Below are positions 62,345 through 64,000 of a DNA stretch of 64,000 bases, in pieces. The notes below the pieces were generated by a model. It was given only the letters and a program-made list of their open reading frames with translations. It was not told where the DNA came from and did no database searches. Made by a program: the position numbers and the translations under genes. Within the stretch, counting starts at the first letter, position 1, and each line of letters starts with the position of its first letter. Source of the DNA: Diphasiastrum complanatum (taxonomy: Eukaryota > Streptophyta > Lycopodiopsida > Lycopodiales > Lycopodiaceae); contig CM055098.1 of NCBI GenBank assembly GCA_029204225.1, positions 7,608,246 through 7,672,245 of the forward strand. Reading direction: 5' to 3'.

Positions 62345-63244
62345 TGTTGGGTTTTTTGCAAAAAGCCGACACTGTCGTCTTTTTGTGACACTATCGCCTG
62401 TGGCAGTTTTACTTCATTTCTGCAGAGTGACAGTTTTGGTTCATTTATGCAGATAGACTGTTTACGGCCAATTTCCACCGCTTATCAATAATCAATTTCT
62501 GAGAAGGAACTGGATGGATGCCAGCGGACACCAGCCAACTAGCGATCGCATTTGACGACCTAATTGCTTAGTATATATAGTTGTTCATATTCATAGATCT
62601 CATCATCAATCAAAGAAGTTCAGAAGATCAGCAAGTATTGAATAGTTAGCTCTCTCTCTCTCAAGCCTACGAGCTTGAATACTCCTGAGCATTCTATCTC
62701 ACTTCTTAGAGCTGTTTCAGAGATTGCTATTGCGCGCTTATCGAAATTGTGCTTAATTTAGACTTTCATTTTAGCTGCTCAGAGACAGCATAGAGTACGC
62801 GGCTTCGATCCGCAATTATTGTACTCATTCACTTCTGTTTCGGTTTCATACTGAATCAATACTATCTTTTATTGCATTCAGCTTCGTCTCAGAATGTATG
62901 CGTTTCTATAGTTCTTCACGACTAATTATTTGTCTAGTGATTCGCGACAAATTATTTGTCTAGTGATTCGCGACAAATTATCTGTCTGATAATTCAATGC
63001 ATTATTGTTTGGCTACGTAATCATTGTAGTACTGATGATTTCAAAGTTAGTTACTATAAGATCGAACGTGGCTATTGTTTTGTTCAAAATTGATAGGCGT
63101 AGTCATGCATAGAGAAAGAGGAAGATAGTCTATTCCGCTGCGCACGATAAGCTTTCTTTCTTGTCGTTCAAATATTTTCATTCGAGTTCATTTCTTTTCG
63201 AGTTCGACCTATCTTTCACACACCTCTTTCCGACAGTGACAACA
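62345..63244 (+). repeat. LTR inserted in the RT gene
   Basis: The proposed ends are TGTTG (62345) and CAACA (63240-63244), a 5-bp inverted pair; a later end at 63285 is also possible. A TATA box TATATATA (62572-62579) is followed by a leader with CTCTCTCTC, supporting plus-strand transcription. A weak primer-site-like TATCAGTGAGGATC follows at about 63291, and a short frame at 63339 reads MSESRIHEGDK, like a copia gag start. The second LTR is not in the window. Confidence 0.6.
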
Positions 63245-63640
63245 AAATCGTGCATCTAATTTTGAGGCTCAACGAATTATCTACAAATTCTATCAGTGAG
63301 GATCTGAAGAGAAACAATAGTTTTTTTTATTTCTGGAATGTCTGAATCTAGAATTCATGAAGGTGATAAATGAATCGTACATAATGAAATTGGTCTAGTC
63401 GAATTTTGTCTGATATTATTTTGCATCAAGGCTTTAGAAAAAGAATGAAATCTTGTGGTTTCATAGAAAAAGACTGAGTGACTCACTAAGCTATTGATAT
63501 CTTGATTGGCTAAACAAAGAAACATCCCAAAAATTTGCAAATGCCAAGCAGACAATAAGCAAAAAAGTAACAATAGAAAAACAACAAACAACAACAAAAA
63601 TAGGAAATTAAACAAACTTATACATATCAAGATAAAAATA
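63245..63640. other. No gene; putative leader of the LTR element
   Basis: Apart from the short gag-like start at 63339, frames are low complexity or very short. Confidence 0.45.
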
Positions 63641-64000
63641 GGGTTCGTTGTACTTTCTAAGTCTGCTTCCATTAACCAGGGTGTCTAAAGTATCGCCTTG
63701 TAAGATTTGGAGTTGTACATATCCAAGAGGCAAATATCTTTTGAATTACACAAGGTCCTTGTCCAGAAAATTTCAGTAAATGCTTTGGCTTGGTATAGGA
63801 GGACCTTGTCTCCGATTTGGAACTCTTTGAGTTTCAATGAGCGATTATTCCATGGCTTTTATCAACGTTTGTGGACTTGTTGCGCATGGATGTTGATTCG
63901 TCATGTTTCACAAAGTTGTTCTAGATGGAATAATCTATTAGCTAGAATATGTCGATTATGTAGCTCTAGATTATATGCTACTCGTAGGGATGGAACATGG
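63640..64000 (-). pseudogene. pol: Ty3/gypsy integrase C-terminus (element C), partial
   Basis: The minus strand from the right edge reads, in mixed frames, LEQLCETRRINIHAQQVHKR, then KEFQIGDKVLLYQAKA, and finally a GPY/F-type end (PLGYVQLQILQGDTLDTLVN, GSRLRKYNEP). Integrase core and the rest lie beyond the window. At least one stop and two frame changes are present. It is not the same subfamily as gypsy A or B. Confidence 0.75.

Overview
The window is nuclear DNA of a land plant with a large, repeat-filled genome. Evidence: plant-type Ty3/gypsy chromoviruses and Ty1/copia elements with initiator-Met-tRNA primer sites, an L1-type LINE, tRNA-derived SINEs, kilobase-scale introns, very long CT/GA and CA/TG tracts, a fragment resembling plastid trnH, and a CW plus methyl-CpG-binding-domain (MBD) gene of a plant-specific class. 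A decayed reverse transcriptase resembling the Penelope-like/telomerase-like side of the RT tree hints at a non-flowering plant (fern, lycophyte or gymnosperm). That last point is inference. I see nothing prokaryotic and no CRISPR array.

Layout. 1-5114: minus-strand gypsy element A, cut by the left edge, with a 5' LTR at about 4592-5114. 5115-12887: minus-strand LINE, split by plus-strand gypsy element B (7016-11079), which has 358-bp LTRs and a perfect 5-bp target duplication (GAAAG). 12888-14073: GA-rich low-complexity DNA and the LTR end of copia element A. 14074-18191: copia A, minus strand, broken by point nonsense mutations and frameshifts. 18192-31555: no convincing gene; it holds two SINE-like elements (21.2-21.8 kb), an LTR scrap (25.9 kb), a GC-alternating repeat (26.6 kb) and giant dinucleotide tracts. 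32.0-32.6 kb: an unrecognised decayed coding frame. 33.35 kb: trnH-like relic. 34.1-35.7 kb: copia B remnant. 37.4-38.7 kb: degenerate AT-rich array. 42.8-52.2 kb: the only convincing host gene, an MBD-CW protein gene on the plus strand with three firm 3' exons and two tentative 5' exons. 52.2-57.6 kb: no gene; local duplications and a CT tract. 57.9-62.34 kb: an RT-bearing element of uncertain class with a repeated CCAGCGATGGACCA motif about 2 kb upstream of its frame. It is interrupted in the RT domain by an LTR starting near 62345. 63.64-64.0 kb: minus-strand gypsy integrase C-terminus running off the right edge.

How it fits together. Apart from the MBD gene the window is layered transposon wreckage: gypsy B sits in the LINE, gypsy A abuts the LINE tail, and an LTR element sits in the RT element. 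Most single-base stops inside the elements can be explained by C-to-T changes (CAG, CGA or CAA becoming stops), as expected for methylated, silenced repeats. The one apparently intact gene encodes a predicted reader of chromatin marks. Positions and frames were worked out by eye; no database search was possible.
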